NCBI RefSeq assembly: GCF_947331435.1 | Contig: NZ_CAMZOF010000002.1 | Location: forward strand, 496,001 to 560,000 | DNA length: 64,000 nt | Direction: 5' to 3' | Source of the DNA: Pelagibius sp. Alg239-R121 | GTDB lineage: Bacteria; Pseudomonadota; Alphaproteobacteria; Kiloniellales; Kiloniellaceae | Part shown: positions 17,032 to 25,747 of the stretch, piece after piece | Numbering within the stretch: position 1 is the stretch's first letter | Layout: the number at the start of each line of letters is the position of its first letter | Notes under the pieces: generated by a model | Told to the model about the DNA's origin: nothing | The model's database searches: none | What the model saw: only the letters and a program-made list of their open reading frames with translations | Made by a program: the position numbers and the translations under genes

Positions 17032-18159
17032 ATGACAAGCTTGGAGCTGAACGCCGTCAGCAAGTCGTTCAAGAACGACCAGGTTCTTTCCGGACTCTCC
17101 CTATCGGCAACGGAGGGGGAGACCGTCGTGGTTTTTGGGCCGTCCGGCACCGGCAAGACAGTTCTTTTGCGCTTGATATCAGGCATCTACGACCCCGACG
17201 ATGGCGACATCCGGCTCGACGGCAGTTCCGTCGTCGGCATCGCGCCCGAGCATCGCGGCATAGGCATGGCCTTTCAGAATTTCGCCCTCTATCCCCACAT
17301 GGAAGCGGCCGACAATATCGCCAGCCCCTTGGAAGCCCGCGGCGGGACGGCGGCGCAGATCATGGAGAAGGTGCGCGAGATCGCCACACTGCTGAAAATC
17401 GACCACGTCCTGAGTCATCGGCCCAAGGAACTCTCGAATGGCCAGAAGCAGCGAACCGCTTTGGCGCGCGCGCTGGTCGCCGGCCCGAAGATCCTGCTGC
17501 TGGACGATCCCTTGCGAAATGTCGATGCTAAGCTGCGTTTCGAGATGCGTCTGGAATTACCTCGCCTGCTCAGGGATTTTGGTTCGACCACGCTCTACGT
17601 CACACAGGACTATAAAGAAGCCATGGCGCTGGGCGACCGGATCGCAGTGTTGCTGAAGGGTGATTTCGCACAGGTCGCGACCCCTCAGGACATCTACAAC
17701 AATCCTGTAAATGTCGAGGTGGCCAAGCTGTTCGGGGATCCGACCATCAATCTGATCGAAACGCGCCTCACGGTGGCAGACGGGCGTGCGCAGGCCGACC
17801 TCGCTGGAACAACCGTGGAACTCGGCACAGGTTACGACCATGCGGATGGACGCGATATCGTTGTCGGCGTTCGGCCCGAGGCGATCTCGGTGTCGGAAAC
17901 GCCCCTCGAAGGCGCACTGCCGGTCGAATTAATCGCCGTCACGCCTCTCAACGAGCGTGTCGTGATGCTGTTGCATCTCGCAGACGGCACGGAATTCTTT
18001 GCCTCCTCGCCGGAAGATGGCGCGACCGGGACCCGCCGTCATGGACCGGCCTTCGCGCGTATCGCACCCGACGCCGTCCTCGTCTTCGACCGTGACAGCG
18101 GACAGCGCATCCACCCGCTGGACGCCGGGCCGCAAGTCTCTGGGCAGCAGACGCAATGA
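17032..18159 (+). CDS. ABC transporter ATPase with degenerate catalytic residues
   Basis: A 375-residue ATPase with C-terminal regulatory (TOBE) domain. Walker A is intact (GPSGTGKT, 36-43) and the Q-loop has Q82, but the signature is LSNGQ (134-138), the Walker B catalytic glutamate is Asp159 (LLLDDP), and the H-switch histidine is Gln192 (YVTQDY). These changes predict weak or absent hydrolysis at the site this subunit builds. The next gene encodes a second, different ATPase, so the pair probably forms a heterodimer with one good catalytic site. Overlaps that gene by four bases. Nucleotide-binding residues are seen directly; the activity is inferred. Confidence 0.88.
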   Translation: MTSLELNAVSKSFKNDQVLSGLSLSATEGETVVVFGPSGTGKTVLLRLISGIYDPDDGDIRLDGSSVVGIAPEHRGIGMAFQNFALYPHMEAADNIASPLEARGGTAAQIMEKVREIATLLKIDHVLSHRPKELSNGQKQRTALARALVAGPKILLLDDPLRNVDAKLRFEMRLELPRLLRDFGSTTLYVTQDYKEAMALGDRIAVLLKGDFAQVATPQDIYNNPVNVEVAKLFGDPTINLIETRLTVADGRAQADLAGTTVELGTGYDHADGRDIVVGVRPEAISVSETPLEGALPVELIAVTPLNERVVMLLHLADGTEFFASSPEDGATGTRRHGPAFARIAPDAVLVFDRDSGQRIHPLDAGPQVSGQQTQ

Positions 18160-19379
18160 GTATTGAAGCCGTGAAACCACCATCACCCGGGCTTGATACA
18201 GCCGGACAGGCACCGGTTATAACGGATGCGGGAAATACCTCCGCCCGGACCGCACTTCACCTGGATGCCGTCGACAAGTTCTACGGCGACCCCGCCAACC
18301 CGGCCGTGCATGCGGTAAAGAGCTTCTCCATGGAGGTCGCGGAAGGCGAAATCGTTGCGCTGTTGGGCTCATCCGGTTGCGGCAAGACCTCGACCCTCCG
18401 CATGATCGCCGGGTTTGAGACTGTGAGCCGGGGCGAGATCAAGCTGGCGGGACGCCGCATCGACGAACTCCGCCCCGCCAAGCGTAACGTCGCGATGGCT
18501 TTCGAGGGCTACTCGCTCTATCCGCCCCTGACCGTGCGGGACAATATCGCCTTCGCACTCAAAGCCGCGAAACTCGAACAGGGCGAAGTGGATCGAAAAG
18601 TCGACCATATCGCAGACCTGCTCGAAATCGAGACGATCCTGGGCAAATATCCCTCTTCGCTCTCCGGTGGCCAGCAGCAACGCGCCAGTCTCGCCCGCGC
18701 CCTGATTCGCAAAGCCGATCTCTATCTGCTCGACGAACCCATGTCTCAACTGGAACCGCAGCTTCGCTCGGTGTTGCGCGGCCGCATCAAGAGCTACCTG
18801 ATCGAACACGGCCTGACCTCGGTCTTCGTAACCCACGACCAGACCGAAGCAAATGCGCTCGCCGACCGAATTGCCGTGATGGAAGACGGTGTACTGCAGC
18901 AGATCGCCAGCCCCGCGGAACTGAAGGACCGGCCTGCCAACCTCTTTGTTGCGACCTTTATCGGCGAACCGCCCATGAATGTCTTCCCCGCCAGACTTGC
19001 CGACGATAACGGTCATTTGCATGTGGTGGTGGAAGGTGAAGGTGCCGCGGCCGGATTCACCCTGGATCTGGGCGAGGTTTCGCGGCCGGCCGGCAGCAGG
19101 CTAACAGGCGGCGCGGCGGTTCATCTCGGTGTGCGCCCGCACAGCGTTTCCCTGGGCAGAGGCGGCAACAAAGGCCTCCTGGTGTCAAATCAATGGCTCG
19201 GCGATCAGACCCATGTGGTCATTGAGGCTGCAGGCCAGACCATGGTTGCCGTCAGCTATGGCCGTGTGGATGAGCAGGTCGGCGCGGAAATCACCTTTTC
19301 CCTTTCGCCTCAGGCGATCCATCTTTTTGCCCAGGATGACGGCAGAGCTCTTCTCCACGGCACGGAGGCTGTCGGATGA
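18156..19379 (+). CDS. ABC transporter ATPase, catalytic partner with altered Q-loop
   Basis: A 407-residue ATPase with an extra N-terminal stretch of about 30 residues and a C-terminal TOBE domain. Walker A is GSSGCGKT (71-78), signature LSGGQQQR (169-176), Walker B LLDEP with the catalytic E194 and H-switch H227 are canonical. The Q-loop glutamine is replaced by Glu117 (AMAFEGYSLYP), and the D-loop reads SQLE rather than SNLD. It therefore carries the catalytic residues missing from the preceding ATPase. Both lie in one operon with two permeases, as in the heterodimeric glycerol importer of rhizobia. ATGA overlap with the kinase gene follows. Confidence 0.88.
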   Translation: MSIEAVKPPSPGLDTAGQAPVITDAGNTSARTALHLDAVDKFYGDPANPAVHAVKSFSMEVAEGEIVALLGSSGCGKTSTLRMIAGFETVSRGEIKLAGRRIDELRPAKRNVAMAFEGYSLYPPLTVRDNIAFALKAAKLEQGEVDRKVDHIADLLEIETILGKYPSSLSGGQQQRASLARALIRKADLYLLDEPMSQLEPQLRSVLRGRIKSYLIEHGLTSVFVTHDQTEANALADRIAVMEDGVLQQIASPAELKDRPANLFVATFIGEPPMNVFPARLADDNGHLHVVVEGEGAAAGFTLDLGEVSRPAGSRLTGGAAVHLGVRPHSVSLGRGGNKGLLVSNQWLGDQTHVVIEAAGQTMVAVSYGRVDEQVGAEITFSLSPQAIHLFAQDDGRALLHGTEAVG

Positions 19380-20941
19380 AAGACGTCCTGATCGGAATCG
19401 ACGCCGGTACATCAGTCATTAAGGCCATCGCCTTTTCGACCGGCGGCGAACAGCTTGCCGTTTATGCCTGCACAAACAGCTACGAGAACCTTCGAGACGG
19501 CGGCGTCGAGCAGGATATCGGCCGCACCTGGCGGGATGCGGCAAAGTCGATTTGCGGGTTGGCCGAACAACTGCCCGGTCTCGCGGAACGGACAGTGGGG
19601 GTCGCCGTGACCGGCCAGGGCGACGGCACCTGGCTGATCGACGCAGTGGGCGAACCGGTAGGACCTGCCTGGGTCTGGCTGGACGCCCGTGCCGCGGAGA
19701 TCGTCCACGAGATGCGGGCTTCGCCGGACGACCGTGCGCGTTTCGAGATCACCGGCACCGGCCTTGCCGCCTGCCAGCAAGGCCCGCAGCTTCAGTGGAT
19801 GAAGCGGCATCAACCGGAGGTTCTTGCCAAGGCCGCAACCGCCTTTCATTGCAAAGACTGGCTCTACTATAAGTTCTGCGGCGACCGGGTCACCGATCCG
19901 TCGGAAGGAACCTTTACCTACGGCGATTTTCGCAAGCGGAACTATTCAGACGACGTCGTCGCTTCCCTTGGCCTCATCGACCATATCCATCTTTTGCCGG
20001 AAATCATCGAAGGCACCAGTCAGCACGGCAGCCTGACCGCCGAAGCGGCAGGGGATACGGGACTGTTGGAAGGGACGCCGGTCGTGCTCGGGTATGTCGA
20101 CGTCATCTGCGCGGCGCTGGGGGCCGGCCTTTACGAACCGGGCGTCGATCTGGGATGCACCATTGTCGGTTCCACCGGCATGCACATGCGTTTCGTCAAA
20201 TCAGCGAACGAGGTTGTGCTGAACCCGCATAGCACCGGCTACACCATGCCCTTCCCGGTGCCTGGCAGCTATGCCCAGATGCAGTCGAATCTGGCGGGAA
20301 CCTTGAACATCGATTGGCTCCTGGATGTGGCGCTCGGCGTGCTTTCCAGCGAGGGTGTCGAGCGGTCCCGTGCAGACCTGTTGTCCAAAGCAGACGATTT
20401 GGTTGCCGCGGCGCAACCTGCCAACCTGCTTTATCAGCCTTATATTTCAGAAGCGGGCGAACGCGGTCCCTTCACCGACGCCACCGCAAGCGCGGCCTTT
20501 CTGGGCCTGTCGACCCGGCACGGCTATGGCGACTTCCTGCGCGCAACTTACGAAGGCCTCTCCTTCGCGGCCCGCGACTGCTACGGCGCCATGGGGCCCT
20601 TGCCCAATGAAGTGCGCCTGACCGGAGGTGCGGCGCGCAGCAGGCAGATCCGTCATATACTGAGCGCCGCCCTGAATTCAGGTGTCCGGACCAGCGGACG
20701 GGAAGAAGCCGGTGCCGCCGGCGTTGCCATGATGGCTGCCGTCTGCCTTGGCGTTTATCCGGATATGGCTGCCTGCGCCGCAAAGTGGGTCTCGCCTTAT
20801 CTCGGTGAAGTCGAGGACCCGGATCCGGATCTCGCCGAAATCTATCAAGCAACCTTCGCAGTCTACGAGGAAGCCCGGCGCAATCTGCCACCGCTCTGGC
20901 GGTCTCTGACGCAGAGGAATGGAGCCGACCATGGCCAGTGA
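19376..20941 (+). CDS. eryA: FGGY carbohydrate kinase, erythritol kinase (EryA)-like
   Basis: A 521-residue FGGY-family kinase that phosphorylates a polyol with ATP. It opens with IGIDAGTSVIKAIAF (phosphate loop) and contains VTGQGDGTWLID, WVWLDARAAEIV, CQQGPQL, HCKDWLYYKFCG, LGYVDVICAALGAG and GSTGMHM, which I recall as near-identical to Brucella-type erythritol kinase. The second ATPase half has LTGGAARSRQIR and GREEAGAAG. The start overlaps the ATPase gene by ATGA. The product would be an erythritol (or related tetritol/pentitol) phosphate, to be oxidised by the GlpD-like enzyme downstream. Substrate is inferred from homology by memory. Confidence 0.82.
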   Translation: MKDVLIGIDAGTSVIKAIAFSTGGEQLAVYACTNSYENLRDGGVEQDIGRTWRDAAKSICGLAEQLPGLAERTVGVAVTGQGDGTWLIDAVGEPVGPAWVWLDARAAEIVHEMRASPDDRARFEITGTGLAACQQGPQLQWMKRHQPEVLAKAATAFHCKDWLYYKFCGDRVTDPSEGTFTYGDFRKRNYSDDVVASLGLIDHIHLLPEIIEGTSQHGSLTAEAAGDTGLLEGTPVVLGYVDVICAALGAGLYEPGVDLGCTIVGSTGMHMRFVKSANEVVLNPHSTGYTMPFPVPGSYAQMQSNLAGTLNIDWLLDVALGVLSSEGVERSRADLLSKADDLVAAAQPANLLYQPYISEAGERGPFTDATASAAFLGLSTRHGYGDFLRATYEGLSFAARDCYGAMGPLPNEVRLTGGAARSRQIRHILSAALNSGVRTSGREEAGAAGVAMMAAVCLGVYPDMAACAAKWVSPYLGEVEDPDPDLAEIYQATFAVYEEARRNLPPLWRSLTQRNGADHGQ

Positions 20942-21971
20942 GATCACGATCATCGGCGATCGCTTTATGATGGCGGGGGCATTTAGCGATGCCATCGAAA
21001 AGGCCTGCGGCGCAGAGCACCAGATTCGAAGCCTGGAGTTTGCCTGGCCGGACGAACCCATGGAACACGGCTACGCCAAGCCCGGCATGGACGGCCTGAA
21101 GGAATACATGGGCGATCCGGACGAAGTGGTCGATTTTATCGGCGAATCCGAGATCTTCGTGACCCATCTCGCACCGCTGTCGGACGGAATGATGGCGCGC
21201 CTGCCAAATCTTAAGTTCGTGGCGGTTTCCCGTGGCGGCCCCGTCAACATCGACATGGACGCTGCCCGCAAACGTAACATCCGGGTGGTCAATGTCCCGG
21301 GGCGCAACGCCAGCGCTGTCGCCGAGTTCACCATCGGTGCCATTCTGGCGGAAACCCGCCTGATACGGATGGGCCACGAATCCCTGCGCAAGGGCGAGTG
21401 GCGCGGCGACCTCTACCGCGCGGACAGGACCGGTAGGGAGCTGAACGAAATGACCATCGGGGTCATCGGCTACGGCAACATCGGAACCCTCGTCGTGCCG
21501 CTTCTGCGCGCCTTCGGCAGCCGGGTCCTGGTCTCGGACCCCTACGTCCAGCTGTCGGCCGCCGATATGAAGGCCGGGGTCGAGCAGGTCAGCCTGGAGG
21601 AACTTCTGGAACAGTCCGATGTGGTCACGCTGCATGCACGTGTGACCCCTGAGACCACCAAGTTCATAAACGCGGAGGCCTTCGCCCGGATGAAGCCGGG
21701 CAGCCTCTTCGTCAACACGGCCCGCGGGCCGATGGTCGACTACGACGCGCTTTACGACGCCCTGACATCAGGTCACCTGGGTGGCGCCATGCTGGAAACC
21801 TTTGCAATAGAGCCGCCGCCGGCCGACTGGCCGCTGCTCCAGCTTCCGAATGTAACACTCACACCGCATATCGCCGGTGCCTCGGTCCGGACTGTGACCT
21901 ATGCGGCCGAACAGGCAGCCGACGAGGTCCGGCGGTTCCTGAACGGAAAGCCACCAAAGAATCCCTGTTAA
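20931..21971 (+). CDS. NAD-dependent 2-hydroxyacid dehydrogenase
   Basis: A 346-residue enzyme of the D-isomer-specific 2-hydroxyacid dehydrogenase family. ATG 20931 is preferred over the ATG at 20919 because GGAG precedes it; it overlaps the kinase gene by 11 bases. The Rossmann fold is seen in IGVIGYGNIGTLVVPLLRAF (about 178-197), with catalytic Arg in NTARGPMVDY, Glu in the AIEPPPADWPL region and His in PHIAGASVRT. Such enzymes reduce or oxidise 2-keto/2-hydroxy acids. Its role in a polyol operon is unclear; it could act on an acid formed from the sugar backbone. Confidence 0.85.
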   Translation: MASEITIIGDRFMMAGAFSDAIEKACGAEHQIRSLEFAWPDEPMEHGYAKPGMDGLKEYMGDPDEVVDFIGESEIFVTHLAPLSDGMMARLPNLKFVAVSRGGPVNIDMDAARKRNIRVVNVPGRNASAVAEFTIGAILAETRLIRMGHESLRKGEWRGDLYRADRTGRELNEMTIGVIGYGNIGTLVVPLLRAFGSRVLVSDPYVQLSAADMKAGVEQVSLEELLEQSDVVTLHARVTPETTKFINAEAFARMKPGSLFVNTARGPMVDYDALYDALTSGHLGGAMLETFAIEPPPADWPLLQLPNVTLTPHIAGASVRTVTYAAEQAADEVRRFLNGKPPKNPC

Positions 21972-22045
21972 CGAGCAGGTCAAGCAACTAGATAGAGCGC
22001 CAAGAAGTTTTGAACGCCGGCGCGGCAAGGACAACGGAGAGATCC

Positions 22046-22867
22046 ATGACGGAACGGGAAATACGTAAGGCAATCGTTGAGAATTGCCTGAAGATGAATT
22101 CGACAGGCCTCAATCAGGGTACCTCGGGCAACCTCAGCGCCCGCTACAAAGACGTGATGATCATCACCCCCAGCGGTATTGCCTATGAGGTTCTTAAGCC
22201 GTCGGATCTCGCCACCATGCCGATCGGCAAGAACTACGGTTCCTGGGAAGGTCCGCTCAAACCCTCGACCGAATGGCGCTTTCATCTCGACATCATGATC
22301 GATCGTCCCGACGTGGGCGGCATCGTTCATACTCACTCGACCTACGCCACGATCCTCTCCATCGCGGGCAAGGAAATCCCTGCTTGCCACTACATGATCG
22401 CGGCCTTCGGCGGCCCGACGATCCGCTGCGCCGACTACGCCACTTTCGGTACTGAGGAGCTTTCGGCCAATGCCCTGAAAGCCCTGGAAGACCGAACCGG
22501 CTGTATTCTCGCCAATCACGGCATGATCGCGACAGGCGCCAACGTTGCAAAGGCCATGTGGCTTGCCGTCGAACTGGAGACCATTGCCAAGCAGTATTAC
22601 CAGAGTCTTCTGATCGGCGGCCCTAACCTCTTGAGCAACGAAGAGATCGCCAACGTAAAGGAACGCTTCAAAGGCTACGGTCTCCAGGACAAAAAGCCTG
22701 CGAACAGCAGCCGCAAGACTAAGGCCGCCGCCAAGCCCCGCGCGAAAGCGCAAGCTAAACCGGGCGCGAAAGCGCGAGCTAAACCCAGCGCAAAAGCGCA
22801 AGTGAAACCTCGTGCGAAAATCCAGGCAAAACCCCGAACGAAACCCAAAGCAAAGAAACGCGCGTAA
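22046..22867 (+). CDS. Class II (FucA-type) aldolase with histone-H1-like C-terminal tail
   Basis: A 273-residue protein. ATG 22046 sits behind ACGGAGAGA. Residues 1-212 form a class II aldolase/adducin domain with E76, H95, H97 (HTHS) and H158 (NHGM), each exactly three positions after the catalytic Glu73 and zinc ligands His92, His94 and His155 of L-fuculose-phosphate aldolase. Residues 216-273 are a basic tail of Lys, Arg, Ala and Pro repeats (such as AKAQAKPGAKARAKP) with no acidic residue, like histone H1 or AlgP/Hc1 tails. The aldolase probably cleaves a ketose phosphate to dihydroxyacetone phosphate and an aldehyde. The tail is unusual for the family; its role is unknown. Confidence 0.88.
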   Translation: MTEREIRKAIVENCLKMNSTGLNQGTSGNLSARYKDVMIITPSGIAYEVLKPSDLATMPIGKNYGSWEGPLKPSTEWRFHLDIMIDRPDVGGIVHTHSTYATILSIAGKEIPACHYMIAAFGGPTIRCADYATFGTEELSANALKALEDRTGCILANHGMIATGANVAKAMWLAVELETIAKQYYQSLLIGGPNLLSNEEIANVKERFKGYGLQDKKPANSSRKTKAAAKPRAKAQAKPGAKARAKPSAKAQVKPRAKIQAKPRTKPKAKKRA

Positions 22868-22912
22868 CTTGAATCCGGGCCGGGACCGGCCCGCATCTGC
22901 AAAACCGGAACA

Positions 22913-24469
22913 ATGACACCGCCGCCCACCGCAACGAACACGCTGGAAAAGGACATTGGCAGCGAGCCTGGCATCGTCGATCTCTGCGTGATCGGCGGCG
23001 GCGTCAACGGGACCGGGATCGCCCGTGACGCAGCCGGCCGGGGGCTTTCGGTCGTACTCTGTGAGAAAGATGATTTAGGACAGGGGACCTCTTCGCGGTC
23101 CGGCAAACTCGTGCATGGCGGGTTACGGTATCTGGAATATTACGAGTTCCGTCTGGTACGCGAAGCGCTTATCGAGCGCGAGGTCCTGCTGGAGAGCGCC
23201 CCGCACATCATCTGGCCCCTGCGGTTTGTGCTGCCGCACAGTCCACAGGACAGGCCGGCCTGGCTGATCCGGATCGGCTTGTTTCTCTACGACCATCTGG
23301 GCGGCCGCAAGCGCCTGCCCGGCACGCGAACGCTTGACCTGCGCAGCGCACCTGAGGGAGCCGCAATTCAGGAGAACTACCGTAAGGCCTTCGAGTTTTC
23401 CGATTGCTGGGTTGATGATGCGCGTCTGGTTGTGCTCAATGCGTTGGATGCCTGCGAGCGCGGGGCAGAGATCCATACCCGGACGGCCTGCATTTCCGCG
23501 CGCCGTGAAGATGGTTTCTGGCGGGTCGAGCTGCGGCATGGCCGGACGGGTCAGACCCGGACCATAGCCGCGAAGACCCTGGTCAACGCCGCGGGCCCCT
23601 GGGTGCAGGAGGTTTTGAGCAAGGTCACCGGGTTCAATTCCTCGCGCGCTGTCCGCCTGGTCAAGGGCAGCCACCTGGTGGTGCCGAAATTCTGGGACGG
23701 CCCCCAGGCCTATCTGGTTCAGAACAGTGACAAGCGGGTGATCTTCATCAATCCCTACGAAAACGATCTCTGCTTAATCGGAACGACTGACACTCCCTAC
23801 AGCGGTAAGGCCGACGACGTCACTGTGGATGATAAAGAGGTCGACTATCTTCTCTCGGCGGTGAACCGCTATTTCCGGAAGCAGCTGAGCGTTGAAGACG
23901 TAATCCATCGCTTTTCCGGCGTGCGGCCGCTTTACGACGATGCTGCGGAGAACCCGAGCGCCGTCACCCGTGACTATGTCTTCGATCTCGACGCGAGTAA
24001 GGGGGCACCGCTGCTTTCGATCTTCGGCGGCAAAATCACCACCTACCGCAAACTCGCGGAACATGCGCTGCAAAAGCTTCAACCCTATTTTCCAGGCCTG
24101 GGGCCGGACTGGACCGCCTCCTCGGTCTTACCGGGCGGCGGCATCGAAAATGCCGACTACAGTGCTTTCCATGCAGCGGTCAAACAACGCTATTCCTGGC
24201 TGCCCGATAGTCTCGCTGATCACTATGGGCGCCTCTACGGCACCCGGTTGCACGACCTTCTCGGCCAATCGAATTCGCTGAGCGAACTGGGTATCCACTT
24301 CGGCGGAGATTTCTATGAAGCCGAAGCCCGCTATCTGATGGACAGAGAATGGGCCATGACAACCGAAGACATTCTGGAACGCCGCACAAAGCATGGGCTG
24401 CATCTGTCGAAAGAACAGCGGCAGAGCTTCGAGGCCTGGTGCTCAGGCGTAATCGCAAAGGCAGTATGA
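22913..24469 (+). CDS. glpD: GlpD-family FAD-dependent polyol-phosphate/glycerol-3-phosphate dehydrogenase
   Basis: A 518-residue flavoenzyme. The FAD site is CVIGGGVNGTGIARDAAGRG (about 25-44), followed by SSRSGKLVHGGLRYLE and, later, VRLVKGSHLVVPKF, GTTDTPYSG and GGKITTYRKLAE, the full set of GlpD motifs. It oxidises a polyol phosphate to a ketose phosphate at the membrane and passes electrons to quinone. In this operon the substrate may be the product of the EryA-like kinase (as for EryB), or glycerol 3-phosphate. The two cannot be told apart by sequence here. It is followed after one base by the second class II aldolase. Confidence 0.9.
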   Translation: MTPPPTATNTLEKDIGSEPGIVDLCVIGGGVNGTGIARDAAGRGLSVVLCEKDDLGQGTSSRSGKLVHGGLRYLEYYEFRLVREALIEREVLLESAPHIIWPLRFVLPHSPQDRPAWLIRIGLFLYDHLGGRKRLPGTRTLDLRSAPEGAAIQENYRKAFEFSDCWVDDARLVVLNALDACERGAEIHTRTACISARREDGFWRVELRHGRTGQTRTIAAKTLVNAAGPWVQEVLSKVTGFNSSRAVRLVKGSHLVVPKFWDGPQAYLVQNSDKRVIFINPYENDLCLIGTTDTPYSGKADDVTVDDKEVDYLLSAVNRYFRKQLSVEDVIHRFSGVRPLYDDAAENPSAVTRDYVFDLDASKGAPLLSIFGGKITTYRKLAEHALQKLQPYFPGLGPDWTASSVLPGGGIENADYSAFHAAVKQRYSWLPDSLADHYGRLYGTRLHDLLGQSNSLSELGIHFGGDFYEAEARYLMDREWAMTTEDILERRTKHGLHLSKEQRQSFEAWCSGVIAKAV

Positions 24470-24470
24470 C

Positions 24471-25526
24471 ATGAACCAGCAGGCAGACAGTCTCGACGAG
24501 CTTCGGGCTCTTCGCGCGCTCTCCGTACGTATCGGTAAGGACCCCGCCCTTGTGCAGGCAGCCGGCGGCAACACCTCGATCAAGCATGACGGCATACTCT
24601 GGATCAAAGCATCGGGCACTTGGTTGAGCCAGGCGCATGATCGGAATATCATGGTCCCCGTGCGCTTAAAGCCCCTGCAGTCGGCCCTTGCCGCCGGCGA
24701 CCCTGCAGCGGAAAAAGCCCAGAGCTTTGTGGTCAAAGACGCCAACCCGGAAGGCCTCCGGCCGTCGATCGAAACCACGCTGCATGCGGCCATGCCGCAG
24801 AAGGTGGTCATCCACGCCCACTGTGTGGAAACGATCGCCTGGTCGATCCGTCAGGACGGCGAAGCCGAGCTGCAGGACCGCATGAGTGCCTTCAATTGGG
24901 CCTGGATCCCCTATGTCCGTCCCGGCCTGCCGCTCTCACGCGCGATCGCGGAACGAACGGATCCGGACACCTCCGTCCTGGTTCTGGCCAATCACGGGCT
25001 TGTCGTTGCAGCTGATACGGTCGCTGAAGCCGAAGCATTGCTGAAGGATGTTTGCGACGCCCTCAGAGAAGCGGCACGGTCTCTGCCGGAAACTGACATT
25101 GACGCCTTGGAAGAGATCGCAAGGGATACGCCGTATCACCTGCCGCGCCACAGGGACACGCACGCCGTCGCGATCGACCCTCTGTCTCGTCGCGCTGCCC
25201 TTGGCGGTTCACTCTATCCGGATCACGTGATCTTTTTGGGAACCGGTTGCACGGCACTGAAATCCGGCGAGACTCTGCAGGCGCTGATCTCGGACCGGGA
25301 AGCCTCCGGCAACCTGGCACCGGCTATGCTGCTTATTCCAGGTGTCGGTGTACTGCTCCATGATTCGGTCTCCGACAGCGGCGAGGAACTGGCACGTTGT
25401 CTCGCGCATGTCACCAGCCGTATTCAGGAAGACAGCGAGATACGCTATTTGACAGCCGAACAGGATTACGAGCTCTTGAACTGGGATGCGGAAAAATACC
25501 GAAAGCAGTTGGACGTTGGTGCCTAG
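24471..25526 (+). CDS. Class II aldolase/adducin-domain protein
   Basis: A 351-residue protein. The aldolase domain spans about residues 10-210: QAAGGNTSIKHDGILWIKASGTWL, ETTLHAAMPQKVVIHAHCVE (metal-ligand HAH) and LANHGLVVA. The C-terminal 140 residues resemble the second part of the large RhaD/YuxG-type aldolases but lack a dehydrogenase domain. It probably acts on a phosphorylated ketose or keto acid with the GlpD-type enzyme and the tailed aldolase. It begins one base after the glpD-type stop, so the two are coupled. Two class II aldolases in one operon suggest either two substrates or a functional split. Confidence 0.8.
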   Translation: MNQQADSLDELRALRALSVRIGKDPALVQAAGGNTSIKHDGILWIKASGTWLSQAHDRNIMVPVRLKPLQSALAAGDPAAEKAQSFVVKDANPEGLRPSIETTLHAAMPQKVVIHAHCVETIAWSIRQDGEAELQDRMSAFNWAWIPYVRPGLPLSRAIAERTDPDTSVLVLANHGLVVAADTVAEAEALLKDVCDALREAARSLPETDIDALEEIARDTPYHLPRHRDTHAVAIDPLSRRAALGGSLYPDHVIFLGTGCTALKSGETLQALISDREASGNLAPAMLLIPGVGVLLHDSVSDSGEELARCLAHVTSRIQEDSEIRYLTAEQDYELLNWDAEKYRKQLDVGA

Positions 25527-25667
25527 AGTAGATCCGGGTTAGACGGAATCGCCTTAGGCGATCTGTCGTCCCGGTGAATCTACTCTAACCATATGATTTA
25601 GAGCGGATTCACATGTTTAGACGGAATCGCCTTAGGTGATCAGTCGTCCCGGTGAATCCACCTTAAC
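25525..25667. repeat. Two palindromic intergenic repeats (REP-like), direct tandem
   Basis: Two copies, 25525-25588 and 25600-25667, share a 40-base core (starting TTAGACGGAATCGCCTTAGG and ending GTCGTCCCGGTGAATC with few changes). Copy 1 also pairs AGAGTAGATCCGG at its 5' end with the complementary CCGG...ATCTACTCT at its 3' end, and the core has a GATCGCC/GGCGATC-type inner stem. This is the form of a genome-wide palindromic element. It lies directly after the aldolase stop and before the second kinase, and could end or stabilise transcripts. Confidence 0.8.
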
Positions 25668-25747
25668 TGTATGATCCGATCTAGAGCCTGATTTCGGCTT
25701 CAGCATCGCACTCTAAAAGTAAAAACAACGCAGGAAAGATACACGCA

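Noticed and set aside
20472-21635. Minus-strand frame of 387 codons opposite kinase and dehydrogenase
   Set aside because: Spans the overlap of two well-supported plus-strand genes and has no recognisable protein features.
23625-23650. tRNA T-arm-like GGTTCAATTCC
   Set aside because: Lies inside the GlpD-family gene with no acceptor, D or anticodon stems around it.
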